A stretch of 64,000 nucleotides of DNA from UBA1141 sp963665155 (GCA_963665155.2 OY761986.2:2108001-2172000); one strand, 5' to 3'. Positions 17,164-26,830 are shown, counted from the first letter of the stretch. A program made the numbers and translations. The notes: generated by a model from the letters alone, not told the origin.

Positions 17164-18051
17164 CTAAGCCAATGTTTCTTTTACCCGGGTGAAAGTGTCG
17201 ATGTGCTCATCCAGTGAGTGCAGTCCGGCGCGCCGAGTTTCAACGCAAACATAGCCAGCGCCAAGTTCTTCCCAAGCTTTTACCTCGGCCTGCCAGTCCT
17301 CCGGCTGCTTGCCGCCGATTTTCAGCCTTCCCTCAAGCCCGATGGATGACGGGTCCCGTCCTTCTTCCTTGGCATAGGTTTGGACCTGCTCCACCGCCCG
17401 CTGTCCCTCTTCGTCGGGCATAAAGTTCGGGCACCAACCGTCGGCCAAACGACCGACCCGACGCATCACGGATTCCGGTGGAGTGGGGGCGGACGCGCTG
17501 CCCACTCCCAGCCAGACCGGGATGGGACGCTGCACGGGCAGAGGGTTAATCCCAGCGTGGGTAATGTGGTGCCACCGGCCATCGAAATCCACGACTTCCT
17601 TACTCCACAAGGCGCGCATTACCTCAATCTGTTCTTCGCTGCGGCGCCCCCGGTTGCGGAAGTCTTCATTCAGAGCCTGGTACTCTACTTCGTTCCAACC
17701 CACGCCGATGCCCAAACGAAGGCGGCCTCCACTGAGGATATCCACCTCTGCGGCTTGCTTGGCGACCAAGACCGTTTGCCTCTGGGGTAAAATCAGTATT
17801 CCCGTGGTCAGGCCAACATTCTTTGTTATAGCGGCCAGAAATCCCATGGTGGTCATGGATTCATGCACCACTTTTTCGTGGTTGTACATCTCATAGGAAC
17901 TGTGGGTATGGTGGGACGGGTCCGCCCCCAGCACGTGGTCGGCTATGAAAATATAATCGTAACCCAAGCCCTCCACGGCTTGTGCGAACTCGCGAATCTC
18001 GCCGGGGTCGGCGCCTATTTCAGTCTGGGGGAAAATTGCGCCAATCTTCAT
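17164..18051 (-). CDS. LLM class F420-dependent oxidoreductase
   Basis: 295 residues of the bacterial luciferase-like TIM-barrel family. Motifs: N-terminal MKIGAIFPQTEIG, IADHVLG, LTTGILILPQRQTVLVAKQAAEVDILSGGRLRLGIGVGWNEVEYQALN (about 80-130), characteristic of the F420-dependent LLM group with conserved GGRxxLGxGxGW. Substrate unknown. It is the first of three LLM genes in this region (also 22190 and 24448). Whether F420 or FMN is used cannot be settled by eye. Confidence 0.88.
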   Translation of the reverse strand: MKIGAIFPQTEIGADPGEIREFAQAVEGLGYDYIFIADHVLGADPSHHTHSSYEMYNHEKVVHESMTTMGFLAAITKNVGLTTGILILPQRQTVLVAKQAAEVDILSGGRLRLGIGVGWNEVEYQALNEDFRNRGRRSEEQIEVMRALWSKEVVDFDGRWHHITHAGINPLPVQRPIPVWLGVGSASAPTPPESVMRRVGRLADGWCPNFMPDEEGQRAVEQVQTYAKEEGRDPSSIGLEGRLKIGGKQPEDWQAEVKAWEELGAGYVCVETRRAGLHSLDEHIDTFTRVKETLA

Positions 18052-18219
18052 CTATTTACTCCCAACATTTACCAATATTTACTCCCAAGATTTATCAACA
18101 CTTTTGTGTTAGTAGGCATCGACCACCGCCGTCGGAGGCTCCGACGCCCCTCGGCCTGGACGAAACATCCACCGAATCCTCACAATGAGGCCGGACACAG
18201 AGTAGATCAAGTTAATTGC

Positions 18220-18564
18220 TCAAAGAAACAGTAGTAACACAACGGCGATAGTTGCGAATGCGGAAGCATAAAACATCGACCGGTGTCTGGAGTACGTCGC
18301 TACCATCGCTACCATGCCTGCTGACGCACCCGCAGCAATCAGGAAAGGCTGCCAAATTTCAACCAGCAGAACTAAGATGGTCCAAGTGACTGCCAGCACA
18401 CCTGCCAATATGCTTAGCACGGCGACGGCAACTGCCATCGCTATTATTTTTACTGATTCCCAGTTTACGCCACCCAACAACCTGCCCGACCGGACAGATT
18501 CGACTACGCCTATGGCAATGAGGCCAAACAGAGCAATGAGCACCCAAATTGCTATTGTTGGCAT
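18220..18564 (-). CDS. Small multi-pass membrane protein, unknown
   Basis: 114 residues that are almost entirely hydrophobic, with about four likely membrane spans (residues ~3-23, 38-58, 60-78 and 94-114). I do not recognise the family. It lies on the minus strand upstream of the LLM gene. Its hydrophobic pattern, free of stops on this strand, supports a real gene. Confidence 0.55.
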   Translation of the reverse strand: MPTIAIWVLIALFGLIAIGVVESVRSGRLLGGVNWESVKIIAMAVAVAVLSILAGVLAVTWTILVLLVEIWQPFLIAAGASAGMVAMVATYSRHRSMFYASAFATIAVVLLLFL

Positions 18565-19051
18565 TAGCGGGCCGACTTAACCTCTAGCAATAATCAGGCG
18601 AGACAATATCATGGCGCCCGGCCATGGGTCTTGGTATAAAGAGATTTGGCTACCACTACTAGCAGTTCGGTCAACACCTCTTTCTCGACCAAATCAATAT
18701 GATAAAGGACACAATTTTTGTTGGGCATGGGTTCAACACTAGGTGCCGAAACGCAGACGGCCCTAGTGCCGCAAGACTGTTCCAGTTGGCCCCGCCAAGG
18801 TTGTTGAAAGTCCAAGTCTCCGCATATTACCCCTTACCCAACATGATAGCTCACTTGCAGGAAACCTTTTTTATTCAAAGCATAGTCGACTGGGCTTGCC
18901 TGCCAGGTTCTAAAGAACAACGGGAAAGTCATCCGTTCGCCCTGAGCCTGTCGAAGGGTGGGTCTTTCTAATAAGGTTCGACAGGCTCGCCGCAGGCGAT
19001 ATCAGTAACGCTAGTTATTTGCAGGAAGTACGTTTAGGCCATCAACAGGCT
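18565..19051. other. Intergenic region with a GACAGGCTC inverted repeat
   Basis: 487 bases without a convincing gene. At 18933-18995 two copies of a CCTGAGCCTGTCGAA / TTCGACAGGCTCG sequence face each other. The same core appears at 27676-27702. This core is, to my knowledge, a common dispersed repeat in many bacterial genomes. The rest shows no recognisable structure. Confidence 0.5.
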
Positions 19052-19942
19052 CTAGGACATTCGCCGGTACTTCAGCAACCGATGGCCCTCCAAGTTCTGG
19101 TTAACGTATAAGTCGCCGTGGGAGTCCACCCACAACGCATGGGCGCCCTGTCCTTCACCAGCATTGTTGGGTTTGTCCCACCGTGCCAACAACTTGCCTT
19201 CCATGTCCACAATGCTCATGAACGTGCCCAGTTCGGCCACATACATTACCTGATCACTGTCGACAAAAATATCGCAAGGGCGAGAGAAATCCGTCCACTG
19301 GTCCAGGAATCCTCCCTCAGGAGAGAAACTTTGTATCCGGTTGTTTTCCCGGTCGGCAACGAACACACGACCGTCGGTATGGACCCACACGCCGTGGGGA
19401 ACATGGAACTCGCCGGGGGCGGACTTTCCGGGTTCGCCCCAAGAAAAAACAAATTCCCCTGCGGCAGTGAATTTATGCACCCTGGAATTGCCGTAGCCAT
19501 CGGAAATATACAGGTCGCCGTTGGGGTCTAGGGCGATGTCGCTGGGGCGGTTGAAGGGCCCTGCGGCGCGCACCGCCGGGTCCGAATAGTTCCCCGACCA
19601 TCCCGTGTCCGAGGGCTTGTCCCATTCTCCCAAGGTCATCAGCAGGTTCCCTTTGGGATCGTACTTGAGCACCACATGGCTGTTTTTGACCGGCATGTAG
19701 AGGTTCTCTTCAGCATCGATGAACATTCCATGGGCGTCGGGCAGCGTCCCTTCTCCCCAGGATGTCAGGTAGTTTCCTTCCCGGTCCAAGACGATCAGCG
19801 GATGGTCGCCCCGGTTAAACAAATAGACCCGGTCCTGGGAGTCTGTGACGATGGCGGTTTGCCCCAAGGCCCAACCCTCAGGCAGCTTGGCCCAGTTCTC
19901 TACCACTTCATAGGTATATTTTCCGGTTCCTACCGATACCAT
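19052..19942 (-). CDS. NHL-repeat beta-propeller protein
   Basis: 296 residues made of NHL-type blades: repeats such as FNRPSDIALDPNGDLYISDGYGNSRVHKF, FHVPHGVWVHTDGRVFVADRENNRIQSF and SRPCDIFVDSDQVMYVAEL. The arrangement resembles peptidyl-alpha-hydroxyglycine alpha-amidating lyase-like proteins widely annotated in Chloroflexota and Actinobacteria. No signal peptide is visible, so it is probably cytoplasmic. The ATG has AGGAGG six bases upstream. Function is uncertain; a role in sugar-lactone or peptide chemistry is possible. Confidence 0.85.
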   Translation of the reverse strand: MVSVGTGKYTYEVVENWAKLPEGWALGQTAIVTDSQDRVYLFNRGDHPLIVLDREGNYLTSWGEGTLPDAHGMFIDAEENLYMPVKNSHVVLKYDPKGNLLMTLGEWDKPSDTGWSGNYSDPAVRAAGPFNRPSDIALDPNGDLYISDGYGNSRVHKFTAAGEFVFSWGEPGKSAPGEFHVPHGVWVHTDGRVFVADRENNRIQSFSPEGGFLDQWTDFSRPCDIFVDSDQVMYVAELGTFMSIVDMEGKLLARWDKPNNAGEGQGAHALWVDSHGDLYVNQNLEGHRLLKYRRMS

Positions 19943-20070
19943 ACGTGCCCTCCTACATTACTGCCTTGAATTACGGTCTTTAACTTGTTTTTGATCTCTG
20001 AGCAACTTCCGGACGCCGATAATCTGATCAACCCAACGTCGGAAACCAATCAGCGTCTAACCAACCCTAG

Positions 20071-20106
20071 TAAGTCCCCCTTTGAAAAGGGGGACTTAGG
20101 GGGATT
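20071..20106. repeat. Palindromic G5 repeat (family copy 3)
   Basis: TAAGTCCCCCTTT-GA-AAAGGGGGACTTA at 20071-20098 followed by GGGGGATTTTG. It lies downstream of the UGSC gene (minus strand) and upstream of the NHL gene. Confidence 0.7.
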
Positions 20107-20124
20107 TTGTTCCTGGAAGATAAG

Positions 20125-20694
20125 TTACTCTCCTGTGGTTAAAGCTGCGATTATTTGCAGTTCGGCCGCACTAGCTCGATCGGTCACGCCAGAAGCGTCC
20201 AGACCACCCAAGGGGTGAGATATGCTAACCGGTTGGAACCCGGAACGGCCAAAGGTGCGGGCCTGAAGATGCGCCGAGTCCATAAATGGACCGGTGCAGA
20301 TTACTACCGTTGGTATACCCCGGTTTTCCAGGCTCATCGCGTCGTGCATACTGCACGCAGTACAGGAGCCTCAATCCGCTATGGCGGTGACCACGAAATC
20401 GCAGCGCCCGGCCAGAGAATCCACTATCTCCCCAGCGGCAGGCCTGGAGTAGACGAATTTATCCACCGTCACAGTGTCGCCTAGCTCGTAGCGCTTTTCC
20501 AGCATCTCTCGAATTTCCCGCAGCAGTTCGTCCGCATTGTGCTTGCGGTTCCCGAGAAAACCGCCGACTTTCCCATTCAAATCCAAGAGCCGTGGCGCTG
20601 GTCGCCACCGAGCATTGGAATCCGGGTCCACAGCATACAAGATGTCCAATTGACTCAGCCTATCTTGTAGGCCGGGTGATATTTCCCTGATCAT
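20125..20694 (-). CDS. UGSC family selenoprotein (in-frame UGA read as Sec)
   Basis: Read through a TGA at 20373-20371, this is a 189-residue protein. Before the TGA it ends ...CDFVVTAIAD and after it continues GSCTACSMHDAMSLENRGIPTVVI, so the codon lies exactly at U of the U-G-S-C motif that names the family (selenocysteine or cysteine). An open frame continues ~80 residues beyond with conserved-looking HPLGGLD. A hairpin follows the TGA (see 20331-20370). The best start is ATG 20694, preceded by GGAGGGGG; a GTG at 20706 is less likely. The family has no established reaction, but the UGSCTxC core suggests a redox centre. An orthodox gene caller splits it into two ORFs. It is followed upstream by a likely operon partner (20793-21833). 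Confidence 0.88.
20331..20370 (-). promoter_or_regulatory. Candidate bacterial SECIS hairpin for the UGSC gene
   Basis: On the minus strand, directly after the TGA (20373-20371), GGCTC (20370-20366) can pair with GAGCC (20335-20331), and inside it TACTG (20362-20358) pairs with CAGTA (20353-20349) around the loop CGTG. The loop shows G-U about 15 bases after the UGA, similar in position and content to known bacterial SECIS loops. Folding and SelB binding are untested. Confidence 0.6.
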
Positions 20695-20792
20695 AACCCC
20701 CTCCACCGAGATTAAGCCGCTCTCACGAAGCCGTGCCTTGTCATTCCGGGAGGATAAAGGAAACCTTTTTCGCGCCCGTGTTCGCGCCTGTT

Positions 20793-21833
20793 CTAAGGAA
20801 ACTCGATACGCTGGGTGATCCTAGCCGAACCCCAGCCGGGCAGGTAGGCGGAATGAGGCCCACCCGCGCCTCCGGCCACCATTATGTTGATGTTCTCGGG
20901 CCGACGTACCACCGGCACCATCTGATCGTCATCGTTAGGGTCGACGAAGCGGGGCCAGAATAGGTCGCGCCGCACGTCTCCTTGGGGCGGCCCTCCTCTG
21001 CGGAGCAACCTCACCGGTCGGCGGGCGTGCTCAAAAAGGAACTGCCTCACATCGCGTTTTTTCCACCCGGCTTCCGCCAGCATCCGCGCGTGCTCGGGCC
21101 CCAGCACCACAAACGTGTCTCCCATCACGTACATCTGCACGTTGCCCAAAGTGCACATCGAATCGGCCAACACGGTCAGAAAATCTCTGGGATTGGCAGC
21201 GTGATACATAACATTATGGGGTGCCTCGGCAGGGTACACCGTTACCGTACTATCGCTCGGGGAGAACCCGGCTTCCACATGGAAGGGCTCCCAAGGGTTG
21301 GCGTCTTCGTCCTCGGCCATGCAGTAAGTATAGGCCCCAGGGTGACCAAAGGTAGACTTATTAGTTTCGCCGGGGAAAGCGCCTCCCAAGTTAACCAATA
21401 CCAACTTGACCGCCCGCCCTATGGTTGCGTTGGCCCGCCAGCCTTGCCCAAAACAATTGTAGCCGCCATTTATGTTAAGTTGTTTGGCGATTGGGCCATT
21501 GACCATCACCAATGGACAATGGATGCCTGTCGAACATTGGACTCCCCTCAGGTTGAACCGCTCATGCATCATAGCTTGAATCGCGGTTATTATTACTGGC
21601 ATGTACTCTGGAAGACAACCAGCCATCACAGCATTGACGGCGATTCTCTCCACGGTGGCTTTTCCGCCTAGGGGCGGAATTTCCGCAATCAACTCATCCG
21701 GAGAGCGCTTCAGGTAGTCCGTAAACTCCTTGACACGCTCTTTGGTGGGAGGCACCACGGGAAGCCCGTCGGTCCAACCGGTCTCGAACATTAGCTCGAC
21801 TGCGCTGACCGTATCTATGGAGGCTGTACTCAT
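20793..21833 (-). CDS. Conserved protein of unknown function, partner of UGSC selenoprotein
   Basis: 346 residues from ATG 21833 (AAGGA five bases upstream); a longer frame to 21992 has no support. I do not know its function. Notable parts are the N-terminal GWTDGLPVVPPT, PPLGGKATVERIAVNAVMAGCLPEYMPVI, GVQCSTGIHCPLVMVNGP, and LNINGGYNCFGQGWRANATIGRAVKLVLVNLGGAFPG. Several cysteines (AGCLP, QCST, IHCP, YNCFG, TYCM) lie in conserved-looking blocks. It ends 99 bases before the UGSC start on the same strand, so the two are probably one operon and may form a redox pair. Confidence 0.7.
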   Translation of the reverse strand: MSTASIDTVSAVELMFETGWTDGLPVVPPTKERVKEFTDYLKRSPDELIAEIPPLGGKATVERIAVNAVMAGCLPEYMPVIITAIQAMMHERFNLRGVQCSTGIHCPLVMVNGPIAKQLNINGGYNCFGQGWRANATIGRAVKLVLVNLGGAFPGETNKSTFGHPGAYTYCMAEDEDANPWEPFHVEAGFSPSDSTVTVYPAEAPHNVMYHAANPRDFLTVLADSMCTLGNVQMYVMGDTFVVLGPEHARMLAEAGWKKRDVRQFLFEHARRPVRLLRRGGPPQGDVRRDLFWPRFVDPNDDDQMVPVVRRPENINIMVAGGAGGPHSAYLPGWGSARITQRIEFP

Positions 21834-22189
21834 AATTCCTTTATAACGCTGCCCCTCTCGGCGGGCTTTTCTTTCGTCACGTAAAACGCCCATTAAGGGC
21901 TGATTGGGAGTGTAAACGGGGTGCTCGTAGCTGTCAACGGCAGTACTTACCACGGTTAATCGCCGGAGTTGAGCTAGATGGCGCGTGGGCAAGAGAACTT
22001 TCTGCAGGCGTCAAAAAACCAGGCTCTAACAGCATTGTAAGTTCCACCATCGTCATGGTCACGGCCACCGCATTTAGGTCCAACGTAGCCCCGCAGTAAG
22101 CAAGAGTTGGCCGATAAAAAATCCATGGGTTGTATTGGGATATAATCTCGGAGCAGCGTGACCGGAAAAACTACGCCAGAGGTAAAATC
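21834..22189. other. Divergent intergenic region
   Basis: 356 bases between divergent genes (UGSC partner on minus, LLM oxidoreductase on plus). It should hold promoters for both. The 22129-22150 stretch contains TTGGGATATAATCTCG, with TATAAT at 22141-22146 as a possible -10 box 44 bases before the LLM start. No operator is recognised. Confidence 0.4.
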
Positions 22190-23158
22190 GTGGAGAAACG
22201 AATTGGAATGGTGGTCTACTCGGCCGGGGCCTTCCCGCATCTGGACAGCAAAGGCGTGCTGGACGTGATTGAACGAGCCGAGGAGTTGGGTATCGACGCC
22301 GTTTGGAGCACCAGCGGTCGCCAGCAAGACGCCATCACCCTCCTCTCCGCCGCAGCCGTGCGCACACAACGAGTTCGACTGGGTACAGCGGTGTTGCAAA
22401 CCTTCTCCAGGCATCCATTGGTGGTTGCCCAGCAGGTACAGGTATTGGGACAGTTGGCGCCCGGACGTTTTAGATTGGGTGTGGGTTCCGGGCCTCGGGA
22501 AGGCATGGACAGCATGTTCGGAGCTAACTTCAGGGCTCCGTTGGGGCACCTACGAGAGTATGTGGCTGTTCTAAAAGGGGCACTACAGGAAGCGTCTATC
22601 GAATTTGAAGGAAAGTACTACCGCGCAAACGCCGGTTTTGGTGGCCCATTGGACATTCCGGTTATGGGATCGGCGTTGGGGGTCAAGGCATTCGAGTATT
22701 GCGGCGCCGAGGCCGACGGCGCCATAAGCTGGGTATGCCCCCGATCTTACCTCAAGGACATCGCGCTGCCAGCCATGGAGGCCAGTGCTGCCAAAGCGGG
22801 GCGACCCACACCGCCATTGATTGCTCATGCCTTTTTGGCGGTCCACACCGACCCCCAAACAGTGAGGGCTGCGGTTAGGGAACAATTCGGCAACTTCCCC
22901 AAGTCGGAGTTTTACCAGCGAATGTTCATTGCTGCCGGTTTCCCCGAAGCTTCGCATGGCGAGTGGTCCGACGCTATGATCGATTCCGTGACCTTGTCCG
23001 GCAGCGAATTGGACGTGGTGGAACAACTGGAGGGTCTTCTATCATTGGGGGCCACCGAGGTCATGGCCTCGCCCTTGCCGATTGGAGCCGACATTCCGGG
23101 TTCACTAGACTCCATCAAGCGGGCCTTGGGGCAGGCTGCTCAGAAACTGCGCTCGTAA
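22190..23158 (+). CDS. LLM class flavin-dependent oxidoreductase
   Basis: 322 residues from GTG 22190, which has GAGGT at 22179-22183; the ORF can be extended to 22130 but without support. LLM signature stretches: VIERAEELGIDAVWSTSG, RVRLGTAVLQTFSRHPLVVAQQVQVLGQLAPGRFRLGVGSGPREGMDSMFG, LREYVAVLKGAL. It is the tetrahydromethanopterin-reductase-like (F420) type. Substrate unknown. A hairpin at 23184-23210 terminates it. Confidence 0.86.
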   Translation: MEKRIGMVVYSAGAFPHLDSKGVLDVIERAEELGIDAVWSTSGRQQDAITLLSAAAVRTQRVRLGTAVLQTFSRHPLVVAQQVQVLGQLAPGRFRLGVGSGPREGMDSMFGANFRAPLGHLREYVAVLKGALQEASIEFEGKYYRANAGFGGPLDIPVMGSALGVKAFEYCGAEADGAISWVCPRSYLKDIALPAMEASAAKAGRPTPPLIAHAFLAVHTDPQTVRAAVREQFGNFPKSEFYQRMFIAAGFPEASHGEWSDAMIDSVTLSGSELDVVEQLEGLLSLGATEVMASPLPIGADIPGSLDSIKRALGQAAQKLRS

Positions 23159-23183
23159 TTGTCCAAAAAAATGTCTGAGAAAA

Positions 23184-23210
23184 AGCGCCCCTCATCTTTC
23201 GAGGGGCGCT
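23184..23210 (+). terminator. Hairpin terminator after the LLM gene
   Basis: AGCGCCCCTC (23184-23193) pairs with GAGGGGCGCT (23201-23210), 7-base loop. The A-run on the left (23176-23183) means it can act for the opposite strand too, where the convergent LLM gene ends at 23258. Confidence 0.65.
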
Positions 23211-23257
23211 AATTATGTCGTTATATGCCCGGTGGATCGGCGACTATCAGGCAGGAG

Positions 23258-24448
23258 CTAATCCGCTGGGACCGCCGTTTCCACGTTGGACTTAAACGCA
23301 GGCATCACTTCCTCAGCGAACCATTGCAGTTGTTCCAGAATGACGCTCTGAGGCGTACCCACGGGCTGGCTGACATTTATGCGGGATAGTCCGGGGTAAC
23401 GCTTTTCCACCGTTTTGAGCTGTTCTATGACCTGATCCGCAGGACCGCACAAGAAGGCCCCACCGCTAACGGCTTCTTCCAACGCGGGTAGACCCGCCTT
23501 GGGCGCGAGATTCCGATCGCCGATATCGTTGATTTGCTGATCGGTCAACCGGCGTGTCAGGCGCAGAGGCCCAAACATTTTCAGGTTTTCCTCAAAGTAG
23601 CTGGCGGCCTCTTTTATGCCCTGCTCCTTGGATGACGCCAGGTGGCAGTGGAAGCCAATAGCCAAGTCTTCACCCAACTCAGTCTCCCGGCCTGCCCGGG
23701 CCAACGCAGCCTGGTAATCTTGTATTACGCCGTCCATTGCTCCGCCCTCGGCTACCCCTCCGCCTATCTGGCCCTTGATCCCGTATTTCGCCATAAAGTC
23801 CAAGGCCCGAGTCGTGCCGCCTTGAATCGGCTGCCAAACCTCGACCGGGAGGTTGCGCGGGCGTGGTACCAGGGTAACTTCCTTTAGTTCGTAACCGCGG
23901 TATGGCACACTCCTGGGAGGAATGTCATAGTTTTTGCCATGATGTGAGAACGACCGCTGGTTGAAGGCTTTGAATATAATTTCCACCTGCTCTTCAAACA
24001 GATCCCTGGCGGCCACTTGGTCTATCAAAGGAGAGCCGAAGCTCTCGACTTCCCTGGTGTGGTAGCCCCGGCCAACTCCGAAGATTACGCGACCACCGGT
24101 CAGAATATCGGCTTGAGCGTAGTCTTCCGCCAAGCGTAAGGGATGCCAAATCGGAGCTATGTTGAAACCGCAACCAAACTTGATATTTTTCGTCAGGTGA
24201 GCCAAGTGGATTTGGAACAACAAAAGGTTGGGAATGCATTCGTATCCTTCCGGTTGGAAATGATGCTCGGCCATCCAGAAGGAGTCATACCCCATCTTGT
24301 CCAATAGCTGAACTATGGCCACAGCCTTGTCAAGGCCGGTGGCCAAATGATCGTCGGAATACGACCGGTCGTTGACCGGAGTTCCGCCGTAGCCGATGTC
24401 GTCCATGTCCACATGACCGGCAAACAGGCTGCTGAAATCGGTAATCAT
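23258..24448 (-). CDS. LLM class flavin-dependent oxidoreductase
   Basis: 396 residues from ATG 24448, with GGAGGCG a few bases upstream; the frame is open to 24508 but the first 20 codons lack support. Landmarks: VAIVQLLDKMGYDSFWMAEHHFQPEGYECIPNLLLFQIHLA, GGRVIFGVGRGYHTREVESFGSPL and a C-terminal GGAFLCGPADQVIEQLKTVE, as in alkanal monooxygenase-like LLM proteins. The AEHHF motif marks the luciferase-like subgroup that commonly uses FMN. Third LLM gene of the region; substrate unknown. Confidence 0.88.
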   Translation of the reverse strand: MITDFSSLFAGHVDMDDIGYGGTPVNDRSYSDDHLATGLDKAVAIVQLLDKMGYDSFWMAEHHFQPEGYECIPNLLLFQIHLAHLTKNIKFGCGFNIAPIWHPLRLAEDYAQADILTGGRVIFGVGRGYHTREVESFGSPLIDQVAARDLFEEQVEIIFKAFNQRSFSHHGKNYDIPPRSVPYRGYELKEVTLVPRPRNLPVEVWQPIQGGTTRALDFMAKYGIKGQIGGGVAEGGAMDGVIQDYQAALARAGRETELGEDLAIGFHCHLASSKEQGIKEAASYFEENLKMFGPLRLTRRLTDQQINDIGDRNLAPKAGLPALEEAVSGGAFLCGPADQVIEQLKTVEKRYPGLSRINVSQPVGTPQSVILEQLQWFAEEVMPAFKSNVETAVPAD

Positions 24449-24839
24449 AGGTCGCCTCCAATTGCTGGGAATTGCCTGAAAGGCTTTCGCCCTCAATATC
24501 CCCTTCATTTTAGACCCGCTCGATTAGCTGTCAAGTTAGCTCAGGTAACAGCTGCCGAGAATTTCACTCGAACAGGAACGGCAGCGGCCACTCGCAAGTA
24601 TGATCGGCATTGTCAACTCACCCAATGTATATCCTCCCCTAAATATGCACGTAAGAAAGCGCCGTTATCCATTAGGCCCGTTACACTCCCCACCGGCCTC
24701 TTCTTTTTAAAGCGCTGGAAAAATCAGCGGACTTTGACCCGCATCTCAAGTATTGATGAACCAAAAAGGCCCGATCCCCATCGTACCGGAAGTAGGGCAA
24801 CAGGCCGTCTGAACTCAATCAAAGCTGAGGTGACTTGTA
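24449..24839. other. Intergenic region, nothing recognised
   Basis: 391 bases between the divergent LLM gene and the DUF3179 gene. No ORF with plausible coding character, no repeat family member and no clear hairpin. Confidence 0.4.
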
Positions 24840-26273
24840 ATGGATTTACGACGGAAACTGCTGAACCCCTTTTTTGCGGTTGGTGTAATGGCTGTTATAG
24901 CAACAGTCGCTGGCTTGGGGTTCGGGGGAGTGTTTGACTCCGATGGCTCCAGCCTCCAAGAAACGAGAGTAAATGCAACGACGTCAATTTCTTCATCAAA
25001 TAACTCAAGCCCATCTTCCCCTGCCGTCTCGCCGACAGCAAGGCTAACGCTGAAGAGACGCCAATGGTCGCCACAAATTCCGGTGCCGAAACTGGGGATG
25101 CCCCAGAACCGAGCGCTAAACATTCTCCGGAAATAGTCGAGACCGAAAATTCAGTTCAAGCCCCGCCGTCGGCGATATCGGAGCCCAACGCACAGGCAAA
25201 GTTCGTACAACCGGACCCGGATTTCGAAGACGAACTAAGGTCGGCCAGTATATCTACCAGAGGTTGGAAAACCGACTTCAGCAGGCATACGGTTCCTTTC
25301 GATGAAATATTTTCCGGTGGTCCCCCGCGCGATGGTATTCCACCAATAGACGAGCCCAACATCACCACCTTCGACGATGCTGATGAGTGGCTAGGCGGTA
25401 AGGAACCGGTCATCGCTTTTGAACTGAACGGCGACGCCAGGGCGTATCCTCTCCAGATCTTGACTTGGCACGAGATTGTGAACGACGTAGTGGGCGGTGT
25501 GCCGGTGGCTGTGACATTCTGCCCACTGTGTAACTCGTCCATCGTGTTTGAACGAACGCTTAACGGTGTAGTCCACGATTTCGGTACATCCGGAAAGCTG
25601 CGCCGTAGCGACCTCGTGATGTGGGACCGGCAGACGGAGACTTGGTGGCAGCAACTGACCGGCGAAGGAATCGTGGGCGAATTGGCTGGCCAGAAGCTTG
25701 GTTTCCTACCAGCTTCGGTAATCTCTCGCGAATCCGCAGGGTAAGGTGCTCTCCCGTGACACCGGTTTCAGTCGAAACTACGGCCAGAACTCTTACGTAG
25801 GTTATGACCGGGCCGACAACCCGCCATTCCTGTTCGCTGGCGACCTAGACGGCAGGTTGTTGCCCAAAGAGCGGGTGGCGGCTGTGACTATCGACGATGT
25901 GGCGGCAGCGTTCCCATTCTCTATTCTCGATGGCGAGAGGGTGGTGAATTATGCGGTCAACGGTAAAGACCTAGTGGTGTTTTTCAAGCCCGGAACCCGA
26001 TCTGCCCTCGACAGCCTGCTCATTGGAGACGCTCAAGAAATTGGGTCTACCGGGGTGTTCGATGCCAACCTGGATGGCCGGAAGCTTACATTCCAACGTC
26101 AATCCGACACCTTTGTGGACAGGGAAACGGGGAGCGTTTGGAACATATTGGGCAAGGCCATATCCGGTCCCTTGGCCGGGAATCAACTGTCCGCCATGAT
26201 CCACGATAATACTTTTTGGTTTGCCTGGGGTTCATTCAAGCCGGAAACCAAGATATACCAGGGGTTAGGATAG
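24840..26273 (+). pseudogene. DUF3179 protein, exported, broken by two frameshifts
   Basis: Three frames together make one DUF3179 protein. Frame one (24840) gives a signal or membrane segment (MDLRRKLLNPFFAVGVMAVIATVAG) and a Ser-rich linker. Frame two, to the TAA at 25742, gives KEPVIAFELNGDARAYPLQILTWHEIVND and FCPLCNSSIVFER. Frame three (from about 25740) gives VLSRDTGFSRNYGQNSYVGYD to the end at 26273. One extra G in GGG at 25739-25741 explains the second break: removing it gives SAGKVLSRDTG. The first shift lies around 25020-25060. Function of DUF3179 is unknown; the CPLC pair is a family feature. Either decay or base-call errors. Confidence 0.82.
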
Positions 26274-26515
26274 TTAACCTTCGGTGCATTGGATTACTTC
26301 TACGCATCATGGCTGGGATTCAAGTTAGCTAAGGATGCGGGCGGCAAAAAACGGAGCATTCTAAATGTTCTGCTCCGAGCGTAACTTCAGCGGGCCGGCG
26401 ACCGGAGAGCCAGCCCAGCGGTATGTCGGCGCACCACAGCCACTAATTCCGGGTGCGGAGTCCAGCTATGAAAGGCCCGGCTAAATGGGGAGACCTGGTT
26501 AAGAGGCAAAGACTG

Positions 26516-26830
26516 CTTAGAGCGCCTAACAAATTAATTTGGACCTTCTCAAACAGATTATGGAACAACCGAAGGAAAGGAAAGCTTCATGAATGTCGGC
26601 TCGCCTTTCATAGCGAGCCCGCAGCCGTCGGAACTGGTGCAGCCATGCGAGGGTTCGCTCCATTACCCACCAATGGATGCCGCGGCCACTCCCCTGCTTA
26701 GTAAGGCGTTTGGCCAGGACCGGCTCGATCCTCAGCAATCGCAACGCACACCGGTGGGGTTCCGAGTCATAAGCTCGGTGTCCCTGAACTTGGTCTGGTG
26801 GTTAGCACCCGTCAAGATGGCGGCCAGAGG
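26516..26830 (-). mobile_element. Truncated IS5-like element (remnant)
   Basis: Essentially identical (one mismatch seen, at the TTGGTCTGG/TTGCTCTGG position) to 35161-35475 of the IS5-like element further right. It starts at the same terminal sequence CTTAGAGCGCCTAACAAATT and encodes the transposase C-terminus (ERTLAWLHQFRRLRARYERRADIHEAF). It stops abruptly at 26830, where the remnant of a DNA methyltransferase gene begins. Confidence 0.85.
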
